Below, piece by piece: positions 14,252 through 22,719 of a DNA stretch of 42,821 nt. Source of the DNA: an uncultured Clostridia bacterium (lineage in GTDB: Bacteria > Bacillota > Clostridia > TANB77 > CAG-508). The stretch's first letter is position 1; the number at the start of each line of letters is the position of its first letter. The position numbers and the translations under genes were made by a program. The notes under the pieces were generated by a model. The model was not told the origin of the DNA, made no database searches, and saw only the letters and a list, made by a program, of their open reading frames with translations. Where the stretch lies: the NCBI GenBank assembly GCA_944391855.1, contig CALXVB010000011.1, positions 1 through 42,821 on the forward strand. Direction: 5' to 3'.

Positions 14252-16343
14252 ATTATCTATAAAAAATATGAAAAAAAGTATCAAAGATTATGCAATATAT
14301 TTTCTAACATTAGTATTAGGTGTGGCAATTTTCTATATGTTTAACTCATTAGACAGCCAACAAGCAATGCTTAAAGTATCAAGTTCTACAAGAGATTTAA
14401 TAGAGCTTATGATTCAAGTTTTAGGAATGATATCAGTATTTATTGCGATAATATTAGGACTTCTAATTGTATATGCAAATAATTTTTTGATAAATAGAAG
14501 AAAAAAAGAATTTGGAATTTACATGACGTTAGGAATGGGAAAGAGACAAATATCTAAAATAATATTATTTGAAACAATATTAGTAGGCATATTATCATTA
14601 GCAGTTGGATTATTTATAGGGGTATTTGCTTCACAATTCATGTCGATTTTTGTTGCAAAATTATTCGAAGCGGATATGACTGAATTTAAATTTGTATTTT
14701 CAAATGAAGCCGCAATTAAAACTTGTATATACTTTGCAGTAATGTATATTATTGTAATGATATTTAACACATTTACAATTTCAAGATACAAATTAATAAA
14801 TTTATTAACTAAAGCAAAGAAAAACGAAAAAATAAGAATAAAAAATTTAGGACTCTGTATACTTGTATTTTTAATAGCAGTGGCAATGCTAGTCTTTGCA
14901 TACTATAAAGTAACAATAGATTCAGACTCAATTTTAACAGAAGAAAAAATGTTACAAATAATAATAATTGGAACTATAGCAACAATACTAATATTTTGGT
15001 CTGTTTCAGGCTTTATATTAAGACTTATACAATTAAATAAAAAGATTTATTTAAAAGATACCAATATGTTTGTATTAAGACAATTGCATAACAAAATAAA
15101 TACAACAGTAATTAGTATGAGTGTAATATGTCTAATGTTATTTATGACAATAAGCGTGCTATCAAGCAGTTTGGCATTAAAAAATAATATGGAAACTGGT
15201 TTGCTAGAAATGACACCAGTAGATATAAACCTATACAAAACAGCAAATTTACCAGATACCTATGAAGATTGGTATACAGGAGAAACAAAGAAATATAATG
15301 AGGAAAAAATAGAAGATTCCAGAAAACCAGTAAGCTTCACATTAGAAAATAATGGATTTGATATGAATAATTTAAAAGACGTAATAGAATTTCCAACTTA
15401 TGCGATAGAAGGAATAAACTGGCAATATAGTTTAGGCGACTATTATGAAGAAGCAAAAAAAGAATTTCCAAACTTAGCATATCATTTTGAAGAACAAATA
15501 ATGAAAATATCAGACTATAATAAGGTGGCAGGGCTTTATGGAATACAGCAATATGAACTAAATGATGATGAATACATTGTACTTTGCAACTTTGATTCAA
15601 TGGTAGATTTAAGAAACGAAGGATTAAAAGTGAAGAAAACAATGGAAATAGCAGGAAAGGAATATCATGTAAAATATGACACATGCCAAGAAGGATTTGT
15701 ATTTATGTCTTCAAGTCATACTAATACAGGAATAATACTAGTACCAGATAATGCAAACTTAAAAGAAGAGTGGAAAGAACAATATGTACTTGTAGCTAAT
15801 TACAACGCAAATACGGAAGAAGAAAAAGCGAGAATAGATGCAATATTCCAAGGAACAGATACAAATAACAATCAATTAATTCAAAATTTGGATAGTAAAG
15901 AAATAGAATTAGATGGCATGACAAAAACATTGATAATTGAATCAAGCAAAGGTGTAGCTGCAGTAGTAGTATTTATAGCAATATATTTAGGAATTATATT
16001 CTTAATAGCAAGTAGTGCAATACTAGCATTAAAACAACTAACAGAAAGCTCTGATAATAAACAAAGATATAATGTATTACGAAAAATAGGCTGTGATGAA
16101 AAAATGATAAATAAAGCATTATTTAGACAAATAGCGATATTCTTTATGCTACCATTAATACTTGCAATTATACACTCAATATTTGGAATACAATTTGCAA
16201 TGAAACTAATGGCAGTAATGGCAAAACCAGAAGAACTATTACCATCAATTATTGTAACAACATTAGTTATAGGAATAGTGTATGGCTTATACTTTATGGC
16301 AACATACCTAGGTAGTAAAAACATAATAAAAGATGAGAATTGA
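14241..16343 (+). CDS. bceB: Antimicrobial-peptide ABC transporter permease (BceB-like, FtsX family)
   Basis: 700-aa membrane protein of BceB architecture: TM1 (about 15-33), an FtsX-like core with GIYMTLGMGKRQISKIILFE, further helices to about 300, then a large extracellular domain (about 315-570) between TM7 and TM8, used in this family to bind the peptide and signal to the kinase, and three last helices with the second FtsX repeat (YNVLRKIGCDEKMINKALF). Length and layout fit BceB (about 650-700 aa). Translated from an ATG inside the end of bceA with GGAGGTGA ribosome site. The large domain varies with substrate, so specificity cannot be read. Confidence 0.94.
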   Translation: MLFKLSIKNMKKSIKDYAIYFLTLVLGVAIFYMFNSLDSQQAMLKVSSSTRDLIELMIQVLGMISVFIAIILGLLIVYANNFLINRRKKEFGIYMTLGMGKRQISKIILFETILVGILSLAVGLFIGVFASQFMSIFVAKLFEADMTEFKFVFSNEAAIKTCIYFAVMYIIVMIFNTFTISRYKLINLLTKAKKNEKIRIKNLGLCILVFLIAVAMLVFAYYKVTIDSDSILTEEKMLQIIIIGTIATILIFWSVSGFILRLIQLNKKIYLKDTNMFVLRQLHNKINTTVISMSVICLMLFMTISVLSSSLALKNNMETGLLEMTPVDINLYKTANLPDTYEDWYTGETKKYNEEKIEDSRKPVSFTLENNGFDMNNLKDVIEFPTYAIEGINWQYSLGDYYEEAKKEFPNLAYHFEEQIMKISDYNKVAGLYGIQQYELNDDEYIVLCNFDSMVDLRNEGLKVKKTMEIAGKEYHVKYDTCQEGFVFMSSSHTNTGIILVPDNANLKEEWKEQYVLVANYNANTEEEKARIDAIFQGTDTNNNQLIQNLDSKEIELDGMTKTLIIESSKGVAAVVVFIAIYLGIIFLIASSAILALKQLTESSDNKQRYNVLRKIGCDEKMINKALFRQIAIFFMLPLILAIIHSIFGIQFAMKLMAVMAKPEELLPSIIVTTLVIGIVYGLYFMATYLGSKNIIKDEN

Positions 16344-16345
16344 AA

Positions 16346-16374
16346 TGGAACACGGGGACACACATTTTGTTCCA
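16346..16374. repeat. Short palindrome with GGGACA loop
   Basis: TGGAACA (16346-16352) pairs with TGTTCCA (16368-16374); the loop holds GGGGACAC. A second GGGACAG lies at 16388. It shares the TGGAACA arm end with the 29489 palindrome and the GGGAC element with the 11.4- and 38.4-kb palindromes, so it is probably a decayed member of that family. Confidence 0.55.
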
Positions 16375-16412
16375 AATTTAAAACGAAGGGACAGACATAA
16401 AATTATAAAACA

Positions 16413-16444
16413 GTGCTAATTGTAGCACGAAGAGCAATTAGCAC
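16413..16444. other. Hairpin of unknown role
   Basis: GTGCTAATTG (16413-16422) pairs perfectly with CAATTAGCAC (16435-16444) around a 12-base loop containing another AGCAC. No T tract follows, so it is not an obvious terminator. Confidence 0.5.
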
Positions 16445-16466
16445 GAACATTCTCTTTTATTCCGAT

Positions 16467-16500
16467 AAAGGCTAGTAAAGTAAAATTTACTAGCCTTTTT
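16467..16500 (+). terminator. Rho-independent terminator after bceAB
   Basis: AAAGGCTAGTAAA (16467-16479) pairs with TTTACTAGCCTTT (16486-16498) and ends in T. Strong; likely the main terminator of the bceAB operon. Confidence 0.9.
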
Positions 16501-16524
16501 AAAAATAACGTCTTTATAAAAATG

Positions 16525-16571
16525 GACACTAATTAATAATTAGTGTTCAGGGTGAAAATTTTAATTTTCAC
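16525..16571. promoter_or_regulatory. Two adjacent near-perfect palindromes upstream of metK
   Basis: ACACTAATTA/TAATTAGTGT (16526-16546) and GTGAAAATT/AATTTTCAC (16552-16571), the latter followed by TTTTGTTTT. They lie before the metK promoter, so they act on DNA (operators) or end transcripts from upstream. I see no SAM-I (S-box) or other SAM riboswitch core here. Confidence 0.45.
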
Positions 16572-16604
16572 TTTTGTTTTATAAAGAAATCTATACTTCC
16601 ACTC

Positions 16605-16633
16605 TTTACTTACCTAGTTTAATATTGTATAAT
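16605..16633 (+). promoter_or_regulatory. metK promoter
   Basis: TTTACT (16605-16610), 17-base spacer, TATAAT (16628-16633), leaving a leader of only about 20 bases, too short for a riboswitch. Confidence 0.65.
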
Positions 16634-16661
16634 ATTTAATATTGAAAGGAAGTAATAAAAA

Positions 16662-17768
16662 ATGAAACAATATTTTACGTCAGAAAGTGTAACAGAAGGT
16701 CATCCAGATAAATTATGTGATTTAATATCAGACAGCATATTAGATGAATGTTTAAAACAAGATAGTAATTCAAGAGTAGCAGTGGAAACATTTGCTTCAG
16801 GAAATACTATAACTATTGCAGGACAAATAACTACAAAAGCAGAGTTTAATGTAGAAAATTTAGTAAGAGAAGTTATAAAAGAAATTGGATATGATAATGA
16901 AAACTTGGATATGGACTATAGGACATGCAAGATAGACATAAATATTACAAAACAAAGTCCTGATATTGCAATGGGCGTAGATACTGGTGGTGCAGGAGAC
17001 CAAGGAATTATGTTTGGATATGCATCAAACGAAACCAAAAATTATATGCCTTATGCAATAGATATGGCACATAAACTTGCAAAAAGACTAGCAGAAGCTA
17101 GAAAAAATAAAGATATACCATATTTAAGACCAGATGGAAAAGTTCAAGTAACAGTGGAATATGAAGATGGTAAACCAAAAAGAATAGAAACAATATTAAT
17201 CTCAACACAGCACAATGCAGAAATTAGTCAAGAAGAGTTAAAGAAAGATATAACAGAAAAGGTAATTAAATATGTTGTACCAAGTAATATGATGGATGAA
17301 AATACTAAAATATATATAAATCCTACAGGTAGATTCGTTATAGGAGGACCTTTAGGTGATACAGGTCTTACAGGAAGAAAAATCATAGTAGATACTTATG
17401 GGGGATATGCACGTCATGGTGGAGGTGCTTTTTCAGGAAAAGATGCAAGTAAAGTAGATAGAAGTGCAGCATATATGCTTCGTTATATAGCTAAAAATAT
17501 AGTAGCAAATGGTTATGCAGATAAGTGTGAAATACAAATATCATATGCAATAGGTATGAAAGAGCCTCTTTCTATATATATAAATACGTTTGGAACAGGA
17601 ACAAAAACAGATGAAGAACTTGCTAGACTAATAAGGGAAAAATTTGATTTAACACCAAATGGAATTATAGAATATTTAGATTTAAGAAAGCCAATTTATA
17701 CAAAAACAACAAACTATGGACACTTTGGAAAAGAAGATTTAGCTTGGGAGAGAATAATAAAAATGTAG
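16662..17768 (+). CDS. metK: S-adenosylmethionine synthetase
   Basis: 368-aa cytoplasmic enzyme making SAM from methionine and ATP. N-terminal [16 protein letters not shown] is the methionine/ATP-binding block; [12 protein letters not shown] and the P-loop-like [18 protein letters not shown] are the family signatures; the C-terminus [12 protein letters not shown] is complete. It is slightly shorter than the usual 380-400 aa, mainly in the central domain. Own promoter and terminator. AAAGGAAG ribosome site. SAM feeds methyltransferases; no methionine-cycle partners are adjacent. Confidence 0.97.
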   Translation: MKQYFTSESVTEGHPDKLCDLISDSILDECLKQDSNSRVAVETFASGNTITIAGQITTKAEFNVENLVREVIKEIGYDNENLDMDYRTCKIDINITKQSPDIAMGVDTGGAGDQGIMFGYASNETKNYMPYAIDMAHKLAKRLAEARKNKDIPYLRPDGKVQVTVEYEDGKPKRIETILISTQHNAEISQEELKKDITEKVIKYVVPSNMMDENTKIYINPTGRFVIGGPLGDTGLTGRKIIVDTYGGYARHGGGAFSGKDASKVDRSAAYMLRYIAKNIVANGYADKCEIQISYAIGMKEPLSIYINTFGTGTKTDEELARLIREKFDLTPNGIIEYLDLRKPIYTKTTNYGHFGKEDLAWERIIKM

Positions 17769-17774
17769 AATAAG

Positions 17775-17806
17775 TACTTCATACTAAAAAGTATGGAGTA
17801 TTCTTT
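17775..17806 (+). terminator. Rho-independent terminator after metK
   Basis: TACTTCATACT (17775-17785) pairs with AGTATGGAGTA (17790-17800), four-base loop, then TTCTTTCG. Confidence 0.75.
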
Positions 17807-17871
17807 CGTTATGTGATATATTAATAAATACAGAAATAATAAAAATTAATAAATAAGGGAGATGATAAATT

Positions 17872-18651
17872 TTGGAAAATATTGCAATAGGACTTTTTAT
17901 TCCTTTTATAGGGACAACTTTAGGTGCGGCAATGGTATTTTTTATGAAAAATAAAATAAACAGAAAGGTGGAAAGGTTATTACTTGGCTTTGCGGCAGGC
18001 GTTATGATAGCAGCATCAATTTGGTCACTTTTAATTCCAGCAATGGACATGGCAGAGCAGCAAGGAAAAGCAACTTGGGTTCCAGCCGCAATAGGGTTTA
18101 GTTTAGGAATTTTATTCTTACTACTATTAGACCATATAATTCCACATTTACATTTAAAGAAAAACAAGCCAGAAGGTATAAAGGCAAAATTAAAAAATTC
18201 AACTATGATGGTTTTGGCAGTTACACTTCATAATATACCAGAAGGAATGGCAGCTGGTGCTGTATTTACAGGACTAATGGCACAAAACTCAGGAATAACA
18301 TTTGCTGGTGCATTAGCTTTAGCAATAGGAATAGCAATACAAAACTTCCCAGAAGGTGCAATTATATCAATGCCACTAAAAGCAGAAGGAATATCAAAAC
18401 CTAAAGCATTTATATATGGAATGTTATCAGGAATAGTAGAACCAATAGCAGCGATTATAACAATATTATTTACAAGTACAGTTACACCAATTCTTCCATA
18501 TATATTAGCATTTGCAGCAGGTGCTATGATTTATGTAGTTATAGAAGAATTAATCCCAGAGGCACAAGAAGGAGAACATTCAGACATTGGAACAATAGGA
18601 TTTGCAATTGGTTTTGTATTAATGATGGTATTAGACATAGCATTAGGATAA
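17872..18651 (+). CDS. ZIP-family divalent metal transporter (GufA/ZupT type)
   Basis: 259 aa, about eight membrane helices. The metal-site helices carry HNIPEG (helix 4) and NFPEG (helix 5), diagnostic for ZIP transporters; a histidine-bearing loop (DHIIPHLHLKKNK) precedes them. Likely imports zinc or a related divalent ion. Start is TTG at 17872, with AAGGGAG ten bases upstream; the ATG at 17862 is out of frame. Opposite in direction to the Cd/Zn exporter at 1.7 kb. Terminated by a hairpin just downstream. Confidence 0.93.
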   Translation: MENIAIGLFIPFIGTTLGAAMVFFMKNKINRKVERLLLGFAAGVMIAASIWSLLIPAMDMAEQQGKATWVPAAIGFSLGILFLLLLDHIIPHLHLKKNKPEGIKAKLKNSTMMVLAVTLHNIPEGMAAGAVFTGLMAQNSGITFAGALALAIGIAIQNFPEGAIISMPLKAEGISKPKAFIYGMLSGIVEPIAAIITILFTSTVTPILPYILAFAAGAMIYVVIEELIPEAQEGEHSDIGTIGFAIGFVLMMVLDIALG

Positions 18652-18659
18652 AATATATG

Positions 18660-18684
18660 AAGGCAAGTATTATACCTGCCTTTT
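18660..18684 (+). terminator. Small terminator between ZIP gene and lspA
   Basis: AAGGCA...TGCCTTTTATT: short stem 18660-18665 with 18677-18682, followed by T-rich sequence. Confidence 0.6.
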
Positions 18685-18721
18685 ATTATATATTAATATT
18701 GGAAAAATAAGGGGAAATATA

Positions 18722-19204
18722 ATGAAGAAAAAGATAATACTAGCAATAACTAGTCTAACAATAATTTTATTAGATCAATTAAGTAAGCTTTTAATAATAG
18801 ATAAAAGCATTAATGTAATTCAAAACATTTTAAGTTTTACATATACACAAAACACAGGTGTGGCTTTTGGATTAATAGATAATAATTTAATATTTATTAT
18901 TCTGTTTAATATTGTAATTCTAGGAATCATTATAAAGTTTTTAAAAGAAAATAGGGAAAGTATAGATTTTGTAGTATTAGTTTCTTTAATACTCATTCTA
19001 TCTGGAGGAGTTGGAAATTTAATAGATAGGCTCTTAAGAGGATATGTAGTAGACTTTATAAAACTTGAATTTATAAATTTCCCAATATTTAATTTAGCAG
19101 ATATAAGTGTTACAATAGGAGTTTTAATTCTCATAATCGTAATTGTAAAACAAATAATAATAAATAAAAATGACAGTAGAAAAATTAATAATAAAATATC
19201 TTAA
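18722..19204 (+). CDS. lspA: Lipoprotein signal peptidase II
   Basis: 160-aa integral membrane aspartyl protease that cuts signal peptides before the lipid-modified cysteine of lipoproteins. Four membrane helices; conserved blocks DQLSKLLI, NTGVAFGL, GGVGNLIDRLLRGYVVDF (first catalytic Asp) and FNLADISVTIG (second catalytic Asp). It would process the lipoproteins found here at 19.3, 30.4, 31.9, 32.9 and 35.4 kb. Ribosome site AAGGGGA. Directly upstream of one such lipoprotein gene. Confidence 0.96.
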   Translation: MKKKIILAITSLTIILLDQLSKLLIIDKSINVIQNILSFTYTQNTGVAFGLIDNNLIFIILFNIVILGIIIKFLKENRESIDFVVLVSLILILSGGVGNLIDRLLRGYVVDFIKLEFINFPIFNLADISVTIGVLILIIVIVKQIIINKNDSRKINNKIS

Positions 19205-19231
19205 ATTTATTATTAATATTATACAAATATG

Positions 19232-19240
19232 TGATATAAT
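19232..19240 (+). promoter_or_regulatory. Extended -10 promoter of the lipoprotein gene
   Basis: TGATATAAT with TATAAT at 19235-19240 and no good -35, 38 bases before the ATG at 19279. Confidence 0.5.
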
Positions 19241-19278
19241 TATCCATGAGCTAAAAAATAATAAAAGGAGATGCATTT

Positions 19279-20019
19279 ATGAAAAATAAAATTTTAAGTT
19301 TAAGTATAGTATTTATTTTAATTATTGCGTTATTTAGTTTGCCTGGTTGTGGAACAGATAGTACAAACATGGAAGGTGAACCAGTAACAGAAAATGAGAC
19401 CTTAAATGAAGTTACAGAGCAACAAGTTACTAAAATAGATGAAAAAAAAGAAATAGTATATTCTGTATTTGATAAGGAATATGACTACTTTGATGAGAAA
19501 ACACAAGTAGAAATACCAGCATTTAATATAAATACAGAAGAAATAAAAGAACTAAATTCTAAAATAGAAGAAGAATATCAAGAAATAGCAGAAGCAAATG
19601 AGGAATTTGGCTCAACAGAAGTAACTTATGAATATTATGTAAATGATGACATAGTATCACTTGTCATAAAAAAATCATATTTAGAAGCTTCTCAAGAAAC
19701 TTATGAAGTATATAATGTAAATCAAAAAACAGGCACAGTTCTAGAAAAAGAAGACATACTTACAGCAAAAAATATTACTAAAGATGCTTATGAAGCAAAA
19801 ATAGCAGAGCAAATAAGTGCAAAATTTGATGAAACTACAGCAGCTTTCAAAGAAATGGTAGGATATGAAGACATTAAAGAGAAAAACAATTCAAAAGAAA
19901 ATTGCAGTTTAGAAAATACAGAAATATATATAAATGAAGAAGGAAAATTAAGTTATATAGCAAATGTATATTCATTAGCAGGTGCAGAAAAATATCAAAG
20001 AATATTTGATTATGAATAA
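19279..20019 (+). CDS. Lipoprotein with DUF3298/DUF4163-like domain
   Basis: 246 aa. Type II signal peptide ending in the lipobox SLPGC (Cys about 26). An acidic linker is followed by FDKEYDYFDEKTQVEIPAF and NTEEIKELNSKIEEEYQEI, then YEYYVNDDIVSLVIKK and YEVYNVNQKTGTVLEKEDIL. This alternation (paired helix, then V.S.v....G......YN.....G..l.l.d.l) matches the PdaC/RsiV-type DUF4163-DUF3298 region, found in proteins that bind or sense the cell wall. No catalytic domain is attached. Strong AAAGGAGATG ribosome site. Confidence 0.72.
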   Translation: MKNKILSLSIVFILIIALFSLPGCGTDSTNMEGEPVTENETLNEVTEQQVTKIDEKKEIVYSVFDKEYDYFDEKTQVEIPAFNINTEEIKELNSKIEEEYQEIAEANEEFGSTEVTYEYYVNDDIVSLVIKKSYLEASQETYEVYNVNQKTGTVLEKEDILTAKNITKDAYEAKIAEQISAKFDETTAAFKEMVGYEDIKEKNNSKENCSLENTEIYINEEGKLSYIANVYSLAGAEKYQRIFDYE

Positions 20020-20109
20020 TATTTAAATTAAAAAAGAAAACGATATATATATATATAAGTTAATAAATATAATATTATATAAAATAAAAAATTGAAAGGG
20101 GAATAAAAG

Positions 20110-20448
20110 ATGGAAGAACAAAATCAAACTCAAGTTCAAACACAAGCACAAACACAAAATCAAAGTCAAAATCAATCACAAGGAGAACCACAATTTATAA
20201 TACCAGAAAAATATAGACCAATCTCAGCATGGGGATATTTTGGATATAGTTTATTATTCTGGTTACCAATAGCAGGATTTATACTATTAATAGTATTTTC
20301 TTTTGATGACTCAAATATAAACCGTAGAAACTATGCACGTTCATATTTTTGTGCATTATTACTAGTAGTCATAATAGTAGTAGTATTTATAGCATTAGGT
20401 GCAGGTGCATTTTATAGCTTAAGAAGTTCACTATATGGTTTGATCTAA
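20110..20448 (+). CDS. Small membrane protein with Gln/Asn-rich N-terminus
   Basis: 112 aa. The first 26 residues are a low-complexity Gln/Thr/Asn/Ser repeat (QVQTQAQTQNQSQNQ). Then PEKYRPISAWGYFGYSLLFWLPIAGF leads into two membrane helices (about 42-65 and 79-103) separated by a basic loop (SNINRRNYARSYF). The PISAWGYFGY...PIAGF...RNYAR layout is a recurrent one in clostridial small membrane proteins, function unknown. Ribosome site AAAGGGG. A short AT dinucleotide run lies in the upstream gap at 20043-20056. Confidence 0.75.
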   Translation: MEEQNQTQVQTQAQTQNQSQNQSQGEPQFIIPEKYRPISAWGYFGYSLLFWLPIAGFILLIVFSFDDSNINRRNYARSYFCALLLVVIIVVVFIALGAGAFYSLRSSLYGLI

Positions 20449-20504
20449 TATGAAAAGTTATTCCAGTACATCAAAAAAATTTTACAAAGAAAGGATAGGA
20501 GAAG

Positions 20505-21650
20505 ATGGAAATTTTAAAAGACATTATAAACATTGGTGCAAGTGATAATAACTTGAATTTATTTGAGGGACAATATAATTTAAAGCATGGTATGAGCTAT
20601 AATTCATACGTAATAAAAGATGAAAAAACAGTAATATTAGATACAATAGATAAAGAAGTAACAGATATATGGCTACAAAATTTAGAAAAAGCATTAGAAG
20701 GAAAAAATCCAGATTATTTAATTGTATCACACATGGAACCAGACCATGCATACAATATTGGTACTTTAATTAATAAATATCCAGATATGAAAATAGTAGG
20801 AAATATGTTTACTTTTAACATATTATTAGGATTTTTTAATGAAGATATATCTTCTAGAAAAGTTATAGTAAAAGAAGGAGATATACTAGATATAGGTAAG
20901 CATAAATTACAATTCTTTATGGCACCAATGGTACATTGGCCAGAAGTAATGGTTACGTATGAGCAAACTGAAAAAATACTATTTTCAGCAGATGCGTTTG
21001 GAAAGTTTGGCTCTTTAGATGTAGAGGATAACTGGATAGATGAAGCAAGAAGATATTATATAGGAATAGTTGGAAAATATGGTATGCAAGTACAAGCTTT
21101 ACTAAAAAAAGCTTCAAATCTTGATATTAAAGCAATATATCCACTTCATGGACCAATACTAACAGAAAATTTAGAATATTATATAGATAAATATGATAAA
21201 TGGAGTAGTTATGAGCCAGAAGAAGATGGAGTGCTTATTGCATGTAGTTCAATTTATGGAAATACATTAGAAGCAGCAAAAGAATTAGAAAAAATGCTAA
21301 AAGAGAAAGGCAAAAATGTAATATTAACAGATTTAACAAGAGATGACTGGGCTGAAGCAGTTGCTAATGCATTTAGATTTTCTAAATTAGTTGTTATGTC
21401 TTCTAGCTATAATGCAGGGTTATATCCAGCAATGGAACATTTTTTAATGAGACTAAAAGATAGAAATTATCAAAAAAGAAAAGTTGGAATTGTTGAAAAT
21501 GGTTCATGGGCACCATCAGCTGGTAAATGTATGAGAAATATTTTAAGTGAAATGAAAGAAATAGAGATAGTTGAGCCAATAGTAACAATAAAATCAAGAT
21601 TAAATGAAGCAAGCACAAATCAGCTTGAAACACTAGCAAATAATATATAA
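20505..21650 (+). CDS. Flavodiiron protein (A-type flavoprotein, O2/NO reductase)
   Basis: 381 aa. N-terminal metallo-beta-lactamase-like domain with the di-iron set HMEPDH (about 79-84), His in MVHWPE, Asp in SADAFG, and His in YPLHGP. C-terminal flavodoxin domain (about 245-381) with FMN phosphate loop SSIYGNTLEAA and SSYNAGLYPAM. Reduces O2 to water (or NO to N2O) in the cytoplasm with electrons from rubredoxin or a flavoprotein reductase; the partner is not in the window. With dfx at 0.4 kb it indicates an anaerobe exposed to oxygen. Ribosome site AAAGGATAGGAG. Confidence 0.95.
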   Translation: MEILKDIINIGASDNNLNLFEGQYNLKHGMSYNSYVIKDEKTVILDTIDKEVTDIWLQNLEKALEGKNPDYLIVSHMEPDHAYNIGTLINKYPDMKIVGNMFTFNILLGFFNEDISSRKVIVKEGDILDIGKHKLQFFMAPMVHWPEVMVTYEQTEKILFSADAFGKFGSLDVEDNWIDEARRYYIGIVGKYGMQVQALLKKASNLDIKAIYPLHGPILTENLEYYIDKYDKWSSYEPEEDGVLIACSSIYGNTLEAAKELEKMLKEKGKNVILTDLTRDDWAEAVANAFRFSKLVVMSSSYNAGLYPAMEHFLMRLKDRNYQKRKVGIVENGSWAPSAGKCMRNILSEMKEIEIVEPIVTIKSRLNEASTNQLETLANNI

Positions 21651-21691
21651 TACTTTTAAATATATGTTAATATGTAAATAATGATTTTTGC

Positions 21692-21719
21692 AAATCGGGG
21701 GATTTTTTCTCCGATTTTT
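21692..21719 (+). terminator. Rho-independent terminator after the flavodiiron gene
   Basis: AAATCGG (21692-21698) pairs with CCGATTT (21711-21717), followed by T. Confidence 0.85.
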
Positions 21720-21726
21720 CCTTTTA

Positions 21727-21756
21727 TTTACAACAAAGTAATATATATGATATAAT
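21727..21756 (+). promoter_or_regulatory. Promoter of the VbhA/Fic operon
   Basis: TTTACA (21727-21732), 18-base spacer, extended -10 TGATATAAT with TATAAT at 21751-21756, 37 bases before the antitoxin ATG. Confidence 0.65.
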
Positions 21757-21792
21757 ATACAAGGAAATAAAAAACAAAAGGAGACTAAATAA

Positions 21793-21987
21793 ATGGATTA
21801 TTCTATTAATAAAACAACAATAGAAGAAAGAAAAGAATTAGTAAAAAAAGCATTAGGAATATCGATATCTGGCGCAGATGTGCCAACAGATGAAACACTA
21901 GCTTTAGCTAAACAATATATAGAGGGTAAAATTGAGTTAAAAGAATTACAAGAAAAGGTTATAAATAAATATAATAAAAATAAATAG
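21793..21987 (+). CDS. VbhA-family antitoxin
   Basis: 64 aa, mostly helical. ERKELVKKALGISISGADVPTD followed by TLALAKQYIEGKIELKELQ matches the VbhA-type antitoxin pattern (ERRELV.KA.g....G..PS.ETl.l...Yi.GeIs..EL). In class I Fic systems the small antitoxin inserts an inhibitory helix that blocks ATP positioning in the Fic active site. It precedes the fic gene by 21 bases, the usual antitoxin-first order. The exact inhibitory Ser/Thr...Glu motif is not obvious to me here. Confidence 0.85.
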   Translation: MDYSINKTTIEERKELVKKALGISISGADVPTDETLALAKQYIEGKIELKELQEKVINKYNKNK

Positions 21988-22008
21988 AAAAATAGAAAAG
22001 GTGAGAAA

Positions 22009-22716
22009 ATGAAAGATCCATACATTCAAAAAAATGGAACATTAAAAAATAAATTAGGTATAGAAGAATATAATGAATTAAATGCTGCTGAAAAAGACAT
22101 TGGTTTTGTTAAATTAATAGACATTGGCGAAGCTTTTAAGCAAAAATATGATGCGAGCTATTTAAAAAGCATACATAAACATATTTTTGAAGATATATTT
22201 GATTGGGCAGGAGAATTTAGAACTGTGCCTGTATACAAAACAGAAGTTGTTATTCCAGGTTTGAGTCTAGAATATTCTGCACCAAAAAACATAGAAGGAG
22301 ATTTAAATAAAGCATTAGATGGTTTAAATAGTGCAACATGGTCTGGAAAGAGCATAGATGAAATTACTTCCGAGTTTACAGAGTATTTAGCAAGAATTTG
22401 GAGAGTGCATCCTTTTAGAGATGGAAACACAAGAACCACTTTAGCATTTGCAGAAAAGTATTCAAGAGAGCATGGATTTCCTATGGATATAGGAATACTA
22501 TTAGAGCACTTAACAAGGTCTGTAACTCCAGATGGAAGAATTGCAAGATACAGTATAAGAGATAAATTTGTTTTAGCAGCTTTAGATAAAAAGGACTATC
22601 CAGAACCAGAACATTTACAAGCTCTGATAAAAGAATCTATTTTATCAGGAGTAAAAAGAGAAAAAGAAAAACATTCTAAAATTTTAGATTTAGATGATGA
22701 GGAGAAGGGAAGATAA
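22009..22716 (+). CDS. fic: Fic-domain protein (AMP-transferase toxin-like)
   Basis: 235 aa. Fic core with FDWAGEFRTV upstream and the active-site loop HPFRDGNTRTTLAF (catalytic His134). Fic enzymes transfer AMP, or related groups, from nucleotides to protein hydroxyls. The canonical motif ends with a second arginine (HPFx[DE]GNxRxxR); here that place is Leu, a variant that recurs in many GNTRTT-type Fic proteins. N-terminal IQKNGTLKNKLGI and the following helices are those of VbhT/Fic toxins. The C-terminal tail (about 195-235) is charged. Overlap is absent; four bases separate it from ymdB, which may be co-transcribed. Confidence 0.93.
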   Translation: MKDPYIQKNGTLKNKLGIEEYNELNAAEKDIGFVKLIDIGEAFKQKYDASYLKSIHKHIFEDIFDWAGEFRTVPVYKTEVVIPGLSLEYSAPKNIEGDLNKALDGLNSATWSGKSIDEITSEFTEYLARIWRVHPFRDGNTRTTLAFAEKYSREHGFPMDIGILLEHLTRSVTPDGRIARYSIRDKFVLAALDKKDYPEPEHLQALIKESILSGVKREKEKHSKILDLDDEEKGR

Positions 22717-22719
22717 AAA

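Noticed and set aside
14519..16375. Long minus-strand open frames across bceB and other genes
   Set aside because: They are antisense shadows of genes with clear family matches, lack ribosome sites and have no recognisable domains.
16501..16661. SAM riboswitch before metK
   Set aside because: No S-box or other SAM-aptamer core seen, and the leader after the TATAAT at 16628 is only about 20 bases.
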